Notes under the pieces: model-generated
Seen by the model: the letters and a program-made list of their open reading frames with translations, nothing else
What the model was told of the DNA's origin: nothing
The model's database searches: none
Shown: piece after piece, positions 27,307 to 37,283 of the stretch
Position numbering within the stretch: position 1 is the first letter of the stretch
How the letters are laid out: each line of letters starts with the position of its first letter
From: Halarcobacter sp.
GTDB lineage: Bacteria; Campylobacterota; Campylobacteria; Campylobacterales; Arcobacteraceae
Assembly: GCF_963676935.1 (NCBI RefSeq)
Contig: NZ_OY781470.1
Location: 496,001-560,000, forward strand
Length of the DNA stretch: 64,000 bases
Direction of reading: 5' to 3'
Translations under genes and position numbers: made by a program

Positions 27307-30267
27307 TTGAGAGAAGAAGTTCAAGAGTTATTAGACGATAAAAAAACACTACTTACAGTTACTTATTTTAAACTTCAAAAAATGTTTGAAGAGAAATATG
27401 GAAAAAATACTGTAGTTCTAATGGAAATAGGTACATTTTTTGAGGTGTATGAAGTAAATAATGATGATGAACAAATAGGAAAAGCAAAAGAGATAGCTGA
27501 ATTATTAAATATTCAATTAACAAGAAAAAATAAATCAATCTTGGAAAACTCAAAAGAGAATCCTATTATGGCAGGAGTTCCTGCTATCTCTTTAGAAAAA
27601 CATTTAGCAAGGATAATATCTGAACAAAAATACACAGTAGTAATAATAAGACAAAAGGGTTTACCACCTAAAGTTACTAGATACTTAGATACAGTTGTAA
27701 GTCCCGGAACAAACTTTGATTTTGTAATTGACCAAGATGAAAACAATATTACTTCACTTGTAATTGATGAGATAAAAGGTATTTATCTAGTTGGATATTC
27801 TGCAATAGATGTTACTACAGGAAAATGTTTTTATAATGAGATACATGGAACAAGTGAAGATAAGTTTTTTGCACTTGATGAAGTATTTAATTATATGAAT
27901 ATGCATAAAACAAATGAGATAGTTGTAACTTTCAAAGATAAAAATATAAATCAAAAAGAGGTTATAGATTATCTTGAATTAAAACTAAAAACTTTTCATA
28001 TAGGCAATTTTATTCCAAAAATAACTTACCAAAATGAATTGTTTAAAAATGTATTTAATATAGAATCCTTGCTTACAGCTATTGAACATCTTGATATGGA
28101 AAGAGTTCCTCTAAGCTCAGAATCACTTGCAATATTAATAGATTTTGTAATAGGGCATGATTCAAATATTGTTCAAAAGCTGTCTTTCCCTGTTAAACTT
28201 GATGTTAGTAAATATATCTATTTAGGAAATAATGCATTAGAGCAATTAAATATAATAGAGACAACTCATAATCCAAGTTTAATTAAACTCATAAATAATA
28301 CTTCTACTGCAATGGGGAAAAGACTTTTAAAAGAGAGGTTAACTCATCCTATTAAAGAGAGTAAAGAGTTGTTAAGAAGGTTTGCTTTGTCTAAAGAGTT
28401 GTTTGATTATCATGCACCTATTGAAAATGAACTAGCAAATATTTATGATATAGAAAGACTTACAAGAAGAATAAAACTAAATAGACTTCATCCTTTTGAG
28501 TTAAACTATTTATATGATTCATTGTTAAGTATTAAAGAAGTAGTTACATTTATGGAAAACTACAAATTTATAACTCCACCTTGTTCTTTAGCTCAACTTC
28601 AGATGTTCATTGATTCTATTGAATCTACTTTTGATTTAAGTGTATCTGGTAAGTTTATGTTAAAAGATGTTGAATGTAATATGGTTTGTAATGGAATAAA
28701 TCATCAAATAGATGAATTAAACAAAGAGAATGAAGAGCTTTATAAAAAGCTTGAAATTCTTAAAAATCATATCTTAACGTTTTTAGGAAATACTGATGGA
28801 AACTATGTCTCAATTCAAAGGTTAGATAAAGAGGGTTTCTTTTTAAGCCTAACAAAAAATAGATACAATTCAATAAAAGATGAACTTTTAAACTCTCATT
28901 TAATTGTTGATGATGAATTATTATTATTTAAAGATTTTAATATAAAAGTTCAAACAACAAATGTAAAAATCTCTTCTAGTTTAAGTGATACTATATCTGA
29001 TAAATACGTACATAATCTAAGAAAAATTATTGAATTAAACAAATTAGTTTTTAAAGAAAAGCTATTAGAATTTGAAAAAAAGTTTGCAACTCTTTTAGAG
29101 GACTTAGTTCAATTTATTGCTGAGGTTGATTTAACTGTATCAAATATTAAAACAGCAAAAAAATACAATTATGTTGCGCCTAAAATAGTAAAAACAAAAG
29201 ATGATGAAAACTTTTTAGAAATAATAGATTTAAGACATCCAATTATTGAAGCAAATGAAGAACAAGGTATTTATGTACCAAATGATATTATATTAGGTGA
29301 ACTCTCTTTAGCTAAAGAGGAATATCAAAACAATGTAATAATTAAAAACTCAAACCCTATAAATATGTTTGATAATAAAATGCATGGTATTTTACTTTAT
29401 GGTATCAACTCTTCAGGTAAATCCTCATTGATGAAATCAATAGGTATAGCAGTTATTTTGGCTCAAGCAGGATTTTATGTACCTTGTAAATCAATGAGGT
29501 TTTCTATCTTTGATTCAGTATTTACAAGAATAAGTGGAGCTGATAATATAGCAAAGGGACTTTCATCTTTTGCAGTTGAGATGCTTGAGCTTAAAAATAT
29601 TTTTAATAGGGCAACAAAACAATCTTTAGTTTTAGGTGATGAGATTTCCCATAGTACAGAAACAATGAGTGGCTTATCAATAGTTGCAAGTGCTATTTTA
29701 AAACTTGCAAAATTAGAATCTTTATTTGTTTTTGCAACACATCTTCATCAACTTCCAGAAATTGAAGAGATAGCAAAACTAAAAAATATCATCTCTTTAC
29801 ATCTGTCTGTTATGTATAAAGATGAGGAAGATAAACTTATCTTTGATAGAAAACTAAAATATGGAAGTGGGTCATCTATGTATGGTTTAGAGTATGCAAA
29901 ATCACTTCATATGGATAGAGAGTTTTTATCTGTTGCAAATGATATTAGAAAAAAACTAACAGATGATTATTCTCCTGTTGAAAGACTTACAAAAAGAAAG
30001 TCATCTAAATACAATAAAGATGTATTTGTTAGTTCTTGCGTAATTTGCGGTAAAGCTTGTGATGATGTACACCACATAAAAGAGCAAGCAAGAGCAAATA
30101 AAGATGGCTTTATAGGTCACGTAAATGCAAATCATAAATATAATCTAATACCACTTTGTAAAGAGCATCATAAAATGGTACATGATGGAACTATAAATGT
30201 AAATGGTTTTGTATCAACTTCAAAAGGTTTAGAGTTGCATTATACAATGGTAGATGAGGGAAAATAG
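27307..30267 (+). CDS. MutS7-type DNA mismatch repair protein with C-terminal HNH nuclease
   Basis: A 986-residue MutS homologue. The N-terminal mismatch-recognition domain has F44-F45-E46 in MEIGTFFEVYEV (the Phe-x-Glu motif). The ATPase domain has Walker A GINSSGKSS (699-707) and later DEISHST and ATHLHQLPE. The last ~75 residues form an HNH nuclease (C911-VIC914, VHHIKEQ, NLIPLCKEHHKMVHDG). This fusion is the MutS7 architecture known from Campylobacterota, giant viruses and octocoral mitochondria. It suggests a mismatch repair enzyme that cuts DNA itself without MutL/MutH. The start is probably TTG 27307, since domain I needs that N terminus. Confidence 0.92.
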   Translation: MREEVQELLDDKKTLLTVTYFKLQKMFEEKYGKNTVVLMEIGTFFEVYEVNNDDEQIGKAKEIAELLNIQLTRKNKSILENSKENPIMAGVPAISLEKHLARIISEQKYTVVIIRQKGLPPKVTRYLDTVVSPGTNFDFVIDQDENNITSLVIDEIKGIYLVGYSAIDVTTGKCFYNEIHGTSEDKFFALDEVFNYMNMHKTNEIVVTFKDKNINQKEVIDYLELKLKTFHIGNFIPKITYQNELFKNVFNIESLLTAIEHLDMERVPLSSESLAILIDFVIGHDSNIVQKLSFPVKLDVSKYIYLGNNALEQLNIIETTHNPSLIKLINNTSTAMGKRLLKERLTHPIKESKELLRRFALSKELFDYHAPIENELANIYDIERLTRRIKLNRLHPFELNYLYDSLLSIKEVVTFMENYKFITPPCSLAQLQMFIDSIESTFDLSVSGKFMLKDVECNMVCNGINHQIDELNKENEELYKKLEILKNHILTFLGNTDGNYVSIQRLDKEGFFLSLTKNRYNSIKDELLNSHLIVDDELLLFKDFNIKVQTTNVKISSSLSDTISDKYVHNLRKIIELNKLVFKEKLLEFEKKFATLLEDLVQFIAEVDLTVSNIKTAKKYNYVAPKIVKTKDDENFLEIIDLRHPIIEANEEQGIYVPNDIILGELSLAKEEYQNNVIIKNSNPINMFDNKMHGILLYGINSSGKSSLMKSIGIAVILAQAGFYVPCKSMRFSIFDSVFTRISGADNIAKGLSSFAVEMLELKNIFNRATKQSLVLGDEISHSTETMSGLSIVASAILKLAKLESLFVFATHLHQLPEIEEIAKLKNIISLHLSVMYKDEEDKLIFDRKLKYGSGSSMYGLEYAKSLHMDREFLSVANDIRKKLTDDYSPVERLTKRKSSKYNKDVFVSSCVICGKACDDVHHIKEQARANKDGFIGHVNANHKYNLIPLCKEHHKMVHDGTINVNGFVSTSKGLELHYTMVDEGK

Positions 30268-30271
30268 ATAG

Positions 30272-32086
30272 TTAAATCTCTTGATAGTTATTTATTTTTC
30301 CCTCTATTTTAAAAATTGAACCATTATTATATTTATATGTAAATTTACCAAATAACTGATACTTAACAATTGTATTAACTAATTTTAAACCTAAAGTTTT
30401 ATTAGATAGTTCAAGAAAATCTTTTATCTCTCTTTTCCCATTATCTTTAATTATTATGATAATTTTTTTATCTTTTGGATTCGAAATTATAAGTTCCAAC
30501 TTATTTTCTTTTTGATTAGTAAAAGCATATTTAAAAGCATTTGTTATTAGTTCATTTAAAATAATACCAAGAGGCATAACTGCTTGTATATCAAGTTCTA
30601 ACTCATCAACATCAATAGTTAAATCTAAATTCTCATTTATTGAGTAAGAGCTAATTATTGCATTTATTAAATCAATTACATAATTTTTTAGATTTATTCT
30701 ATTTAAGTCTTTTGATTCATAAATTTTTTGATGAATTAATACCATAGTAAAAATTCTTTCTTGAATATCTTTTAAAGCTTTTTTTGTTTCTTTATCTTTC
30801 ATATTTAATTCTTGAAGTTGAATCAAGCTTATTGTTAATGTAAGATTATTTTTAACTCTATGATGAATTTCTTTCAATAATACTTCTTTTTCTTCTAAAG
30901 ATTTTGAAATAACATTAGTCTTATCTTCTACTCTTTTATCAAGTATTTTAATATTATTTTCAAAAAAATTTAACATATTATCAAAAGACTCTCCTAAAAT
31001 TCCAATATCATTATCACCTTTTACATTTGATCTTATATTTCTATTACCTTTCATTACTAAAGTTGCAGTTTTTGTAAGTTTATTAATATCTTTTAATATC
31101 TTTCCAAAAGATACAATAAAAATTAGAAAACTTAATAAAATTGCTATTAATGTTTCATTTAGAAAAGCTAAATTAGCTTTTGAATTATTAAGTATTTCAT
31201 TTTTTTCAACAGTATATTCAAGTAAAAAAGAGCCTTTACCTACCCAAGTATTATTTAAATCAATAATCCAAGTTAAATAACTTTTACCTTTTACTTGGTG
31301 TTCAATTGGTCCTTTATCTTTTGCTTTTAGTATTTGTTTTATAGATAAATCACCAATAGATATATCTTTTTGCTCAGAAATTCTACTTATATAATATGAT
31401 TCTTTTTTAAGAGCTATTTGTTCATTGTTTATGCTAGGTTTTATTTTAAATATAGCTTTTTTGGCAGTTTTTAAATTCATATTTGTTAATGTATTTATTT
31501 GTTCTTTTAGATTCAATTTTAAATTTTTTCGATTTTTATTTAATTTTTTAAAGTAACATCCAATTGATAAAATTAAATCTTTATTTTTAAATTTGTGGTT
31601 ATAAAATAGGTATTTAACTCTTCCATTGGTTTTATACTCTTGCCATTTCTCAAACTCTTTATTAATATTTTTTTCAAAAGGATTAATTTTTATTATTTTC
31701 TCATATCTAAAATTATTACCAACAAAATTATAAGAACAATAGTTTGATATCTGATTTTTATTGAATAAATTAACAATTTTATATGGATTTTTAATATTTT
31801 CTATTGATAAATCAAATTGTTTTAATTGTTCTTGTATCTCTCTTTTACTTAGTTCCCTTCTCAGTTTTGACTGAATTTTTATATAATTTGAAATTACGAT
31901 AAGTTGTTTTTTTGTATTTAGTAAAGTTTTTGTAATAAAATTAAGTTCTTGATTATAATTTTTTTGTTCAATTTTTGGTAGAGTAAGGAAGTTTTTACTA
32001 ATTATAAAAACAATTACAAAAATAAAAAAAGATATCAATATTTTTGTAGTAAAAGAATAGTATTTAAAATTTAAATAATTAATCAT
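30272..32086 (-). CDS. Sensor histidine kinase (HisKA_2 type)
   Basis: A 604-residue membrane kinase with an N-terminal TM helix (about 13-30), a ~270-residue periplasmic sensor region, a second TM near 300-320 and a HAMP-like linker. A HisKA_2 phosphoacceptor region follows with H-box EIHHRVKNNL, the last ~150 residues being a HATPase_c domain (N box NELITNAFKYAF, then DNGK). This H-box type pairs with a range of regulators. It overlaps the upstream response regulator gene by 8 bp, so the pair is translated together. It is divergent from the TonB receptor gene, which hints at control of that region, by position only. Confidence 0.88.
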   Translation of the reverse strand: MINYLNFKYYSFTTKILISFFIFVIVFIISKNFLTLPKIEQKNYNQELNFITKTLLNTKKQLIVISNYIKIQSKLRRELSKREIQEQLKQFDLSIENIKNPYKIVNLFNKNQISNYCSYNFVGNNFRYEKIIKINPFEKNINKEFEKWQEYKTNGRVKYLFYNHKFKNKDLILSIGCYFKKLNKNRKNLKLNLKEQINTLTNMNLKTAKKAIFKIKPSINNEQIALKKESYYISRISEQKDISIGDLSIKQILKAKDKGPIEHQVKGKSYLTWIIDLNNTWVGKGSFLLEYTVEKNEILNNSKANLAFLNETLIAILLSFLIFIVSFGKILKDINKLTKTATLVMKGNRNIRSNVKGDNDIGILGESFDNMLNFFENNIKILDKRVEDKTNVISKSLEEKEVLLKEIHHRVKNNLTLTISLIQLQELNMKDKETKKALKDIQERIFTMVLIHQKIYESKDLNRINLKNYVIDLINAIISSYSINENLDLTIDVDELELDIQAVMPLGIILNELITNAFKYAFTNQKENKLELIISNPKDKKIIIIIKDNGKREIKDFLELSNKTLGLKLVNTIVKYQLFGKFTYKYNNGSIFKIEGKINNYQEI

Positions 32087-32822
32087 CTGATTCTATTAAT
32101 TTTATTCGATAACCTATCTCATAAATATTTTCAAAAGGGTTTTCCCCTAATCTTGATTTTAGTCTATAAATTAGTGATCGTAATTTTGACAATTCACAAA
32201 TATCTTCTCTCCAAATATATGTAAAGATAGTTTCAAAACTAACAATTTTCCCTGGATTAATTGTTAGTATTTCAAAAAGTTTGGTTTCTATTTTAGTTAA
32301 GGGAAATAATTTTTCATTCAAATAAAATTCTGATGAAAGTTTATTAAATTTCATATTTTTATCTATATGTATAAAGATATCTTCTTTTAGTTGTTTATTT
32401 AGATTTTTTTTATTATTAAAAAAATATTTATGTTTATGTATGGCTGTATTAATTGCAGCTTTTAAATCTATTTCCTTGCAAGGTTTAACTAAAAAAGCAT
32501 AGGGTTCTGCTTCTAATGCTTCATCCAATATTTTATTATTACTATATGAAGTTAAGAAAATTATAGGGATATTAAGATTTCTCCAGATGATTTTTGCGAC
32601 ATCAATTCCATTTTTATTTGCATTATTTAAATTTATATCCATCAGAACAATATCTGGATAATTATTTTGAGCACTAAGTATAGCATTATCTGGGGTTGTA
32701 GCTATACTACAAAGTTCATAACCAATTTTTTTTAGGTTTGCTTCTACAGCTAGAGCAATAATTGGCTCATCTTCAACAATTAAAATACTTAAATCTTTTT
32801 TTATTACTAAATTATTTGACAT
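32079..32822 (-). CDS. Response regulator, REC plus winged-helix DNA-binding domain
   Basis: A 247-residue OmpR-like regulator. The receiver domain has E17-D18 and phosphoacceptor D62 in IVLMDINL, with K112 or so in FLVKPC. The C-terminal winged helix (LFEILTINPGKIVSFETIFTYIW... LRSLIYRLKSRLG) binds DNA. The REC part resembles the type usually found with HisKA_2 kinases (VEDEPIIALAVEANLKKIGY), matching the kinase encoded immediately downstream. A TATAAT box on the minus strand (32848-32843) precedes it. Confidence 0.88.
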   Translation of the reverse strand: MSNNLVIKKDLSILIVEDEPIIALAVEANLKKIGYELCSIATTPDNAILSAQNNYPDIVLMDINLNNANKNGIDVAKIIWRNLNIPIIFLTSYSNNKILDEALEAEPYAFLVKPCKEIDLKAAINTAIHKHKYFFNNKKNLNKQLKEDIFIHIDKNMKFNKLSSEFYLNEKLFPLTKIETKLFEILTINPGKIVSFETIFTYIWREDICELSKLRSLIYRLKSRLGENPFENIYEIGYRIKLIESDD

Positions 32823-32878
32823 TTATTTTCCATTTAAAAAATATTATAACGAAATTTTTTTTAATATTATATTAATTT

Positions 32879-32893
32879 TGATAATAGTTATTA
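32879..32893 (+). promoter_or_regulatory. Fur-box-like site upstream of the TonB receptor
   Basis: TGATAAT-A-GTTATTA matches the 7-1-7 Fur consensus TGATAAT-n-ATTATCA at 12 of 14 positions. It lies upstream of a TATAAT box (32922-32927) that precedes the TonB receptor. Iron repression is plausible for this gene, but AT-rich chance matches are possible. Confidence 0.4.
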
Positions 32894-32952
32894 AAATTAT
32901 TTTTCTGTCATTTTTCATCGATATAATAAAATCATCAAAAAAAGGAGAGTTT

Positions 32953-34971
32953 ATGGAAATAAAAAAAATTAGTTTATCTTTAGCTGTAATACTAAGTACT
33001 ACTTTATTTGCAGATGATGAATCTACAAGATTAAGTGAAGTAACAGTTGTAAGTGCGTCAGGATTTGAGCAAAATATAAAAGATGCTCCAGCTACTATAT
33101 CAGTGATATCAGCTGAAGAGATTAAAAATAAATCTTATTCAGATATTAGTGATGTATTAAAAAATGTTCCTGGTCTATTTATTACAAATGGGGGTTCAAA
33201 CCAAAGTATCATGATGAGGGGTATGGGGGATGACTATACCTTGTTTTTAATTGATGGTAAACCAATGCAAAATGATCAAGTGTTTACACAAAATGGTGGT
33301 CAAGCTGGTGTTCAAATGAATTTTTTACCTTCTGTTGATAATATTGAAAGTATTGAAATTATTAGAGGACCTGCATCTTCACTTTATGGTTCGGATGCGA
33401 TGGGAGGTGTAGTAAATATTATTACAAAGAAAAAATCAGAAGAAGTATCTGGAAGTGTATCTTTTGAATATTTAATGGCTGATTCAAACAATAAGGTAAA
33501 TAATGATGGTCTAAATACAAGTTTTACTTTAAGAAGTCCCTTAATTGACGATTTTTTATATGCAAATCTAAGTGGTAGTTTTAATTACAATGATGAGAGT
33601 GATTTTGCAGGTGGAGGTACTGAGAGTACAGGTAGTGATCCTGAGTATAAAAATAAAAAATTAGCTACAAAATTTATTATTACACCAAATGATAATAATA
33701 CTATTGATTTAGAATATATGTATAATAAGCAGGAACGAACACATACGCCAGGGAAAAGTTTACCACTTACACAAACAATTAGAGGTGTTACTTCAGCTAC
33801 AGAATTAAGTGAAATTGTTTCTTATAAAGATACTTACTCTATAAGTCACGAATATAAAAATGATAATTTTTTAATTAAGTCATATATTACATATGATGAT
33901 GCAAAAAATCCTTCAAGAAGGAATACTACAACTGGTAATTATATAATGTCAGATACCCTTGTTGTAAATTCACAAGGAACAATATTTTTCGATAATCATG
34001 TTTTGTCTTTAGGTGCTACATATAAAGATGAAACTTATAAAGATGGAGCTACTAACTCTATTAATACTGCAGGTTATACAACAGTAGATAGATATCAATA
34101 TTCTCTATTTGCTGAGGATGAATGGTCTTTAACGGATGATTTATCATTATTTTTAAGTGCTAGATATGATGATAATGAAGATTTTGGTTCAAATATTAGT
34201 CCAAAATTATATACTGTTTATCATTTAACTGATGAGATTACATTAAAAGGTGGTGTAACAACTGGATATAAAGCTCCAAACTTAAAACAATCAAGCCAAG
34301 ATTTTTTAGGTGTCTCAAGAGGTGGAAACTATTTTGGTAATCCAGATTTAGAACCTGAAACAAGTGTATCTTATGAAGCAAGTATATCTTATGACAATGC
34401 TGATGACTTAAGTGCTAGTTTAACTGTTTATAAAACTGATTTTGAAGATATGATTACAAGATCAGATTATTATGTTTGTCCTAGTGGAACGAGCACTTGT
34501 AACTACAATGGTGAAACTTACACAGTATCAAATAGTTATGGTTTTAAAGAGATGATAAATATTGATGAAGCAGAAATTAAAGGTATTGAATTAACTACAG
34601 ATTATCAAATTACTCAAGATTTAAAGTATAGACATTCATATACTTATACAGATTCTGAACAGAAAACAGGTTCAAGTGCGGGTGAACCTTTAAATGATAT
34701 TTCAAAACATATGTTTAATGCTGGAGTTGATTGGGATATTACTCCAAAACTATTATCTTGGGCACAAGTTAACTATAGAAGTAAAACCATGAGTAAAGAA
34801 ACACCATCTTATATGTTTGCTGATGTAGGTTTAGTTTATAGGATAAAGTCAGATGTAACTTTAAAAGCAGGTGTTTATAATATTACCAATAAAGAAGTTA
34901 CTTCAGATGAAGGCTACTCTTATGTACTTGATGGTAGAAGATACAGTTTTGCCATAGATATTAGATTTTAA
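32953..34971 (+). CDS. TonB-dependent outer membrane receptor
   Basis: A 672-residue outer membrane receptor for iron-siderophore, haem or another metal complex, energised by TonB. From ATG 32953 (preceded by AAAGGAGAG) it has a signal peptide (MEIKKISLSLAVILSTTLFA), then a TonB-box-like LSEVTVVSA (about 27-35). A plug domain (IRGPASSLYGSDAMGGVVNIITKK) and a 22-strand barrel ending in the aromatic RRYSFAIDIRF follow. The frame is open further upstream, but that part would replace the clear signal peptide with an unlikely N terminus. PepSY-type genes downstream suggest ferric-siderophore uptake. The substrate is not determined. Confidence 0.93.
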   Translation: MEIKKISLSLAVILSTTLFADDESTRLSEVTVVSASGFEQNIKDAPATISVISAEEIKNKSYSDISDVLKNVPGLFITNGGSNQSIMMRGMGDDYTLFLIDGKPMQNDQVFTQNGGQAGVQMNFLPSVDNIESIEIIRGPASSLYGSDAMGGVVNIITKKKSEEVSGSVSFEYLMADSNNKVNNDGLNTSFTLRSPLIDDFLYANLSGSFNYNDESDFAGGGTESTGSDPEYKNKKLATKFIITPNDNNTIDLEYMYNKQERTHTPGKSLPLTQTIRGVTSATELSEIVSYKDTYSISHEYKNDNFLIKSYITYDDAKNPSRRNTTTGNYIMSDTLVVNSQGTIFFDNHVLSLGATYKDETYKDGATNSINTAGYTTVDRYQYSLFAEDEWSLTDDLSLFLSARYDDNEDFGSNISPKLYTVYHLTDEITLKGGVTTGYKAPNLKQSSQDFLGVSRGGNYFGNPDLEPETSVSYEASISYDNADDLSASLTVYKTDFEDMITRSDYYVCPSGTSTCNYNGETYTVSNSYGFKEMINIDEAEIKGIELTTDYQITQDLKYRHSYTYTDSEQKTGSSAGEPLNDISKHMFNAGVDWDITPKLLSWAQVNYRSKTMSKETPSYMFADVGLVYRIKSDVTLKAGVYNITNKEVTSDEGYSYVLDGRRYSFAIDIRF

Positions 34972-34982
34972 TAGTTTAAAAT

Positions 34983-35024
34983 CAATGCTCAAGTCTTTTG
35001 CGAATTTTGACTTGGCATTGTTTT
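34983..35024 (+). terminator. Intrinsic terminator after the TonB receptor
   Basis: CAATGCTCAAGTC (34983-34995) pairs with GACTTGGCATTG (35009-35020) with one bulged base, and TTTT follows. It separates the receptor transcript from the PepSY operon. Confidence 0.8.
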
Positions 35025-35064
35025 AAACAAAATTTAGAAAAATAAAAAATATAATGGAAATAAT

Positions 35065-35331
35065 ATGAATGTTATAAGAATTTTAATCGCTATTCTAGGA
35101 AGCTATATTTTTGCTTCATTAGCATCTGTTACATTAACATTTGCCTTGCCTTTTGATAATAAAGCAGAAGCAATTTTACTTGCGACAATGTTTTCTTTTA
35201 TTATTTGGACTCTTGCAATAATTTATTCATTTAGTAGTGTTTCAGTTAAAAATCTATTTTTACAATTTACTTTTATATGTATTAATTTATATTTATTTAA
35301 TGCATGTTTCATGGCAATTAAAGGTGTATGA
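35065..35331 (+). CDS. Small membrane protein, DUF3649-like
   Basis: An 88-residue, very hydrophobic protein with three predicted TM helices (about 5-25, 34-56 and 62-84). I assign it to the DUF3649 type mainly from context: in many proteobacteria a DUF3649 gene, a PepSY gene and a DUF3325 gene follow TonB siderophore receptors in this order, as here. The function is unknown. Its stop overlaps the PepSY start (ATGA). Confidence 0.6.
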   Translation: MNVIRILIAILGSYIFASLASVTLTFALPFDNKAEAILLATMFSFIIWTLAIIYSFSSVSVKNLFLQFTFICINLYLFNACFMAIKGV

Positions 35332-37283
35332 TGGCAACAGGATTTAGATCAAAAATGACTTGGCTTCATACTTGGAGTGGATTAATTCTTGGGTGGCTAC
35401 TTTTTGCCATATTTGTAACAGGTACAAGTGCTTATTATAGGGGGGAGATAACTTTATGGATGAAGCCTGAGTTACACAAATCTCAAGTTTCTGAAAAAAC
35501 TTTTGAAGTGGCTATTGATAAAGCATTAGAAAGTTCGAAAAAATTTACAAATGTAAATGTTTCTTTACCTAACAGTAGAACAAATTTAATAAGTATTAGA
35601 GAAAATGGTGCAATATCCAATAAAAATACTAATAGTTTAAAAAATAGAAAAACTAATAAAAATATTAAAGGGCATAGAGATTTTGATAATAATCCTCAGA
35701 AGCTAGATAAACAAACCTCTCTACTGAAAAATAAAAGGGAAGTAATTCGAAGTGGTAAAGAACAAAAAGCTAATGGTTCAGCAAAAGCTGCTCAACAAAG
35801 AAAAGGTAAGAAAAGAAGAATCCCACCTAAATATTACGATGCAACAACTGGTGAACTTATAAAAGAGACTACCAATACAGCAGGTGGAAATTTTTTATAT
35901 AGATTTCATTTTGAATTATATTCTATTCCAAGAGAAATTGGACGATGGATTGTTGGTATTGCTTCTATTGCAATGTTAGTTGCAATTTTTACGGGAATAA
36001 TTATACATAAAAGAATATTTAAAGATATATTTACATTTAGAAATAAACATACTACAAGAGGGTGGATGGATGCACACATTTTGCCTGCAGTTGCTTCTAT
36101 ACCTTTTCTTATAATGATTACTTATTCTGGTCTTTTACTTTTAGGAAATACATTAATGCCTTGGGGTATGAAAATGTACTATGGAAATGATTTCTTAACT
36201 TATAGAAGTGATAGAAGTCAAATAGGTAAATCTTCTCAAAAATCAGAAGAAATAAAAAACTCTATTAAAGCAAATACTTTAGGTAAAAATCCTAATAAGA
36301 AAAATCAAGAATATATAGGTAAAAAGAGTAATACAAATAGAATTTTAAATGCTAATACTCAAAAATATATTAAAAAATATAACAATAAAAATGCTCATAG
36401 AATTTTAAATGCAAGTATGAATAAGAGTATTAATATTCATAATAAAGCATCTGAATTAAAAGAAAATCAAAGCTTTCTTTTAAAAGAGTTATCAAAAAGT
36501 AAACTCATAAATATATTGGATGATGCACAAAAAATTTGGCCAAATAATGTAGGAAGATTTTCTATAAAAAAAGATACTAACAAAAATACCATAGTAGTTG
36601 AAGTTAGTCCAAAAAATCCTACAACATTATTTAGTTTTAAAGGTAGTAGAGAGATGGCACTTTATGATGGTATTAGTGGAAAGTTATTAAAAACATCAAT
36701 CCCTCCTAATGGTAATAGTATTACTGCAAATACAAATATTGCTTTATTCTCTTTACATCAGGCTTTATTTGCAGATCCTTTTCTTAGATTTCTTTTCTTT
36801 ATAAGTGGATTAATAGGTATTGTCTTAAGTGGTACAGGACTTATTTTATGGGTTCAAAAAAGAAAGAAAAAAGAATTAACTAGAAATAGTTTTGGATTTA
36901 AATTAGTAGATAAATTAAATGTTGGAACAATTATTGGTATATTTATAGCTATAGCCATTTATTTTATAGTAAATAGAGTTACTACGACATCTAACAAAGA
37001 AGAACTTGAAATAGGTGGATTTTTTATTGCTTGGGGATTATCTTATATTTATGCTTTTGTTAGAAACACTAATAAAGCTTGGTTTGAACAAACAATTATA
37101 GCTATTGTTCTTTATGCAATGCTTCCTATTATAAATGCAATTACAACATTTGATAGTTTTTCACAAATCTACTCAAGAGACAATATCTTAATATATTTTG
37201 ATGTTTTCTTTATTTTTACAGCACTTGTATTTGTTTTAATTGCATTTATTTTAATTAGAAAATCTAGAAAAGGAGTTAAATAA
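35328..37283 (+). CDS. PepSY-associated TM protein (possible periplasmic reductase)
   Basis: A 651-residue inner membrane protein of the PepSY_TM family. The start MTWLHTWSGLILGWLLFAIFVTGTSAYY is the family signature, and further TM helices lie near 200-225, 250-270, 470-500 and beyond, with periplasmic PepSY-like parts between. Related proteins (PiuB, FoxB, FsrB) are thought to reduce ferric siderophores in the periplasm. Two Lys/Asn-rich low-complexity stretches, about 95-165 and 300-390, are longer than usual and probably lie in loops. It shares overlaps with the genes on both sides (4 bp and 1 bp). Confidence 0.85.
   Translation: MMATGFRSKMTWLHTWSGLILGWLLFAIFVTGTSAYYRGEITLWMKPELHKSQVSEKTFEVAIDKALESSKKFTNVNVSLPNSRTNLISIRENGAISNKNTNSLKNRKTNKNIKGHRDFDNNPQKLDKQTSLLKNKREVIRSGKEQKANGSAKAAQQRKGKKRRIPPKYYDATTGELIKETTNTAGGNFLYRFHFELYSIPREIGRWIVGIASIAMLVAIFTGIIIHKRIFKDIFTFRNKHTTRGWMDAHILPAVASIPFLIMITYSGLLLLGNTLMPWGMKMYYGNDFLTYRSDRSQIGKSSQKSEEIKNSIKANTLGKNPNKKNQEYIGKKSNTNRILNANTQKYIKKYNNKNAHRILNASMNKSINIHNKASELKENQSFLLKELSKSKLINILDDAQKIWPNNVGRFSIKKDTNKNTIVVEVSPKNPTTLFSFKGSREMALYDGISGKLLKTSIPPNGNSITANTNIALFSLHQALFADPFLRFLFFISGLIGIVLSGTGLILWVQKRKKKELTRNSFGFKLVDKLNVGTIIGIFIAIAIYFIVNRVTTTSNKEELEIGGFFIAWGLSYIYAFVRNTNKAWFEQTIIAIVLYAMLPIINAITTFDSFSQIYSRDNILIYFDVFFIFTALVFVLIAFILIRKSRKGVK

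Noticed and set aside
32878-32952. N-terminal extension of the TonB receptor
   Set aside because: It covers the promoter and Fur-like site, whereas ATG 32953 has AGGAGAG and a signal peptide.
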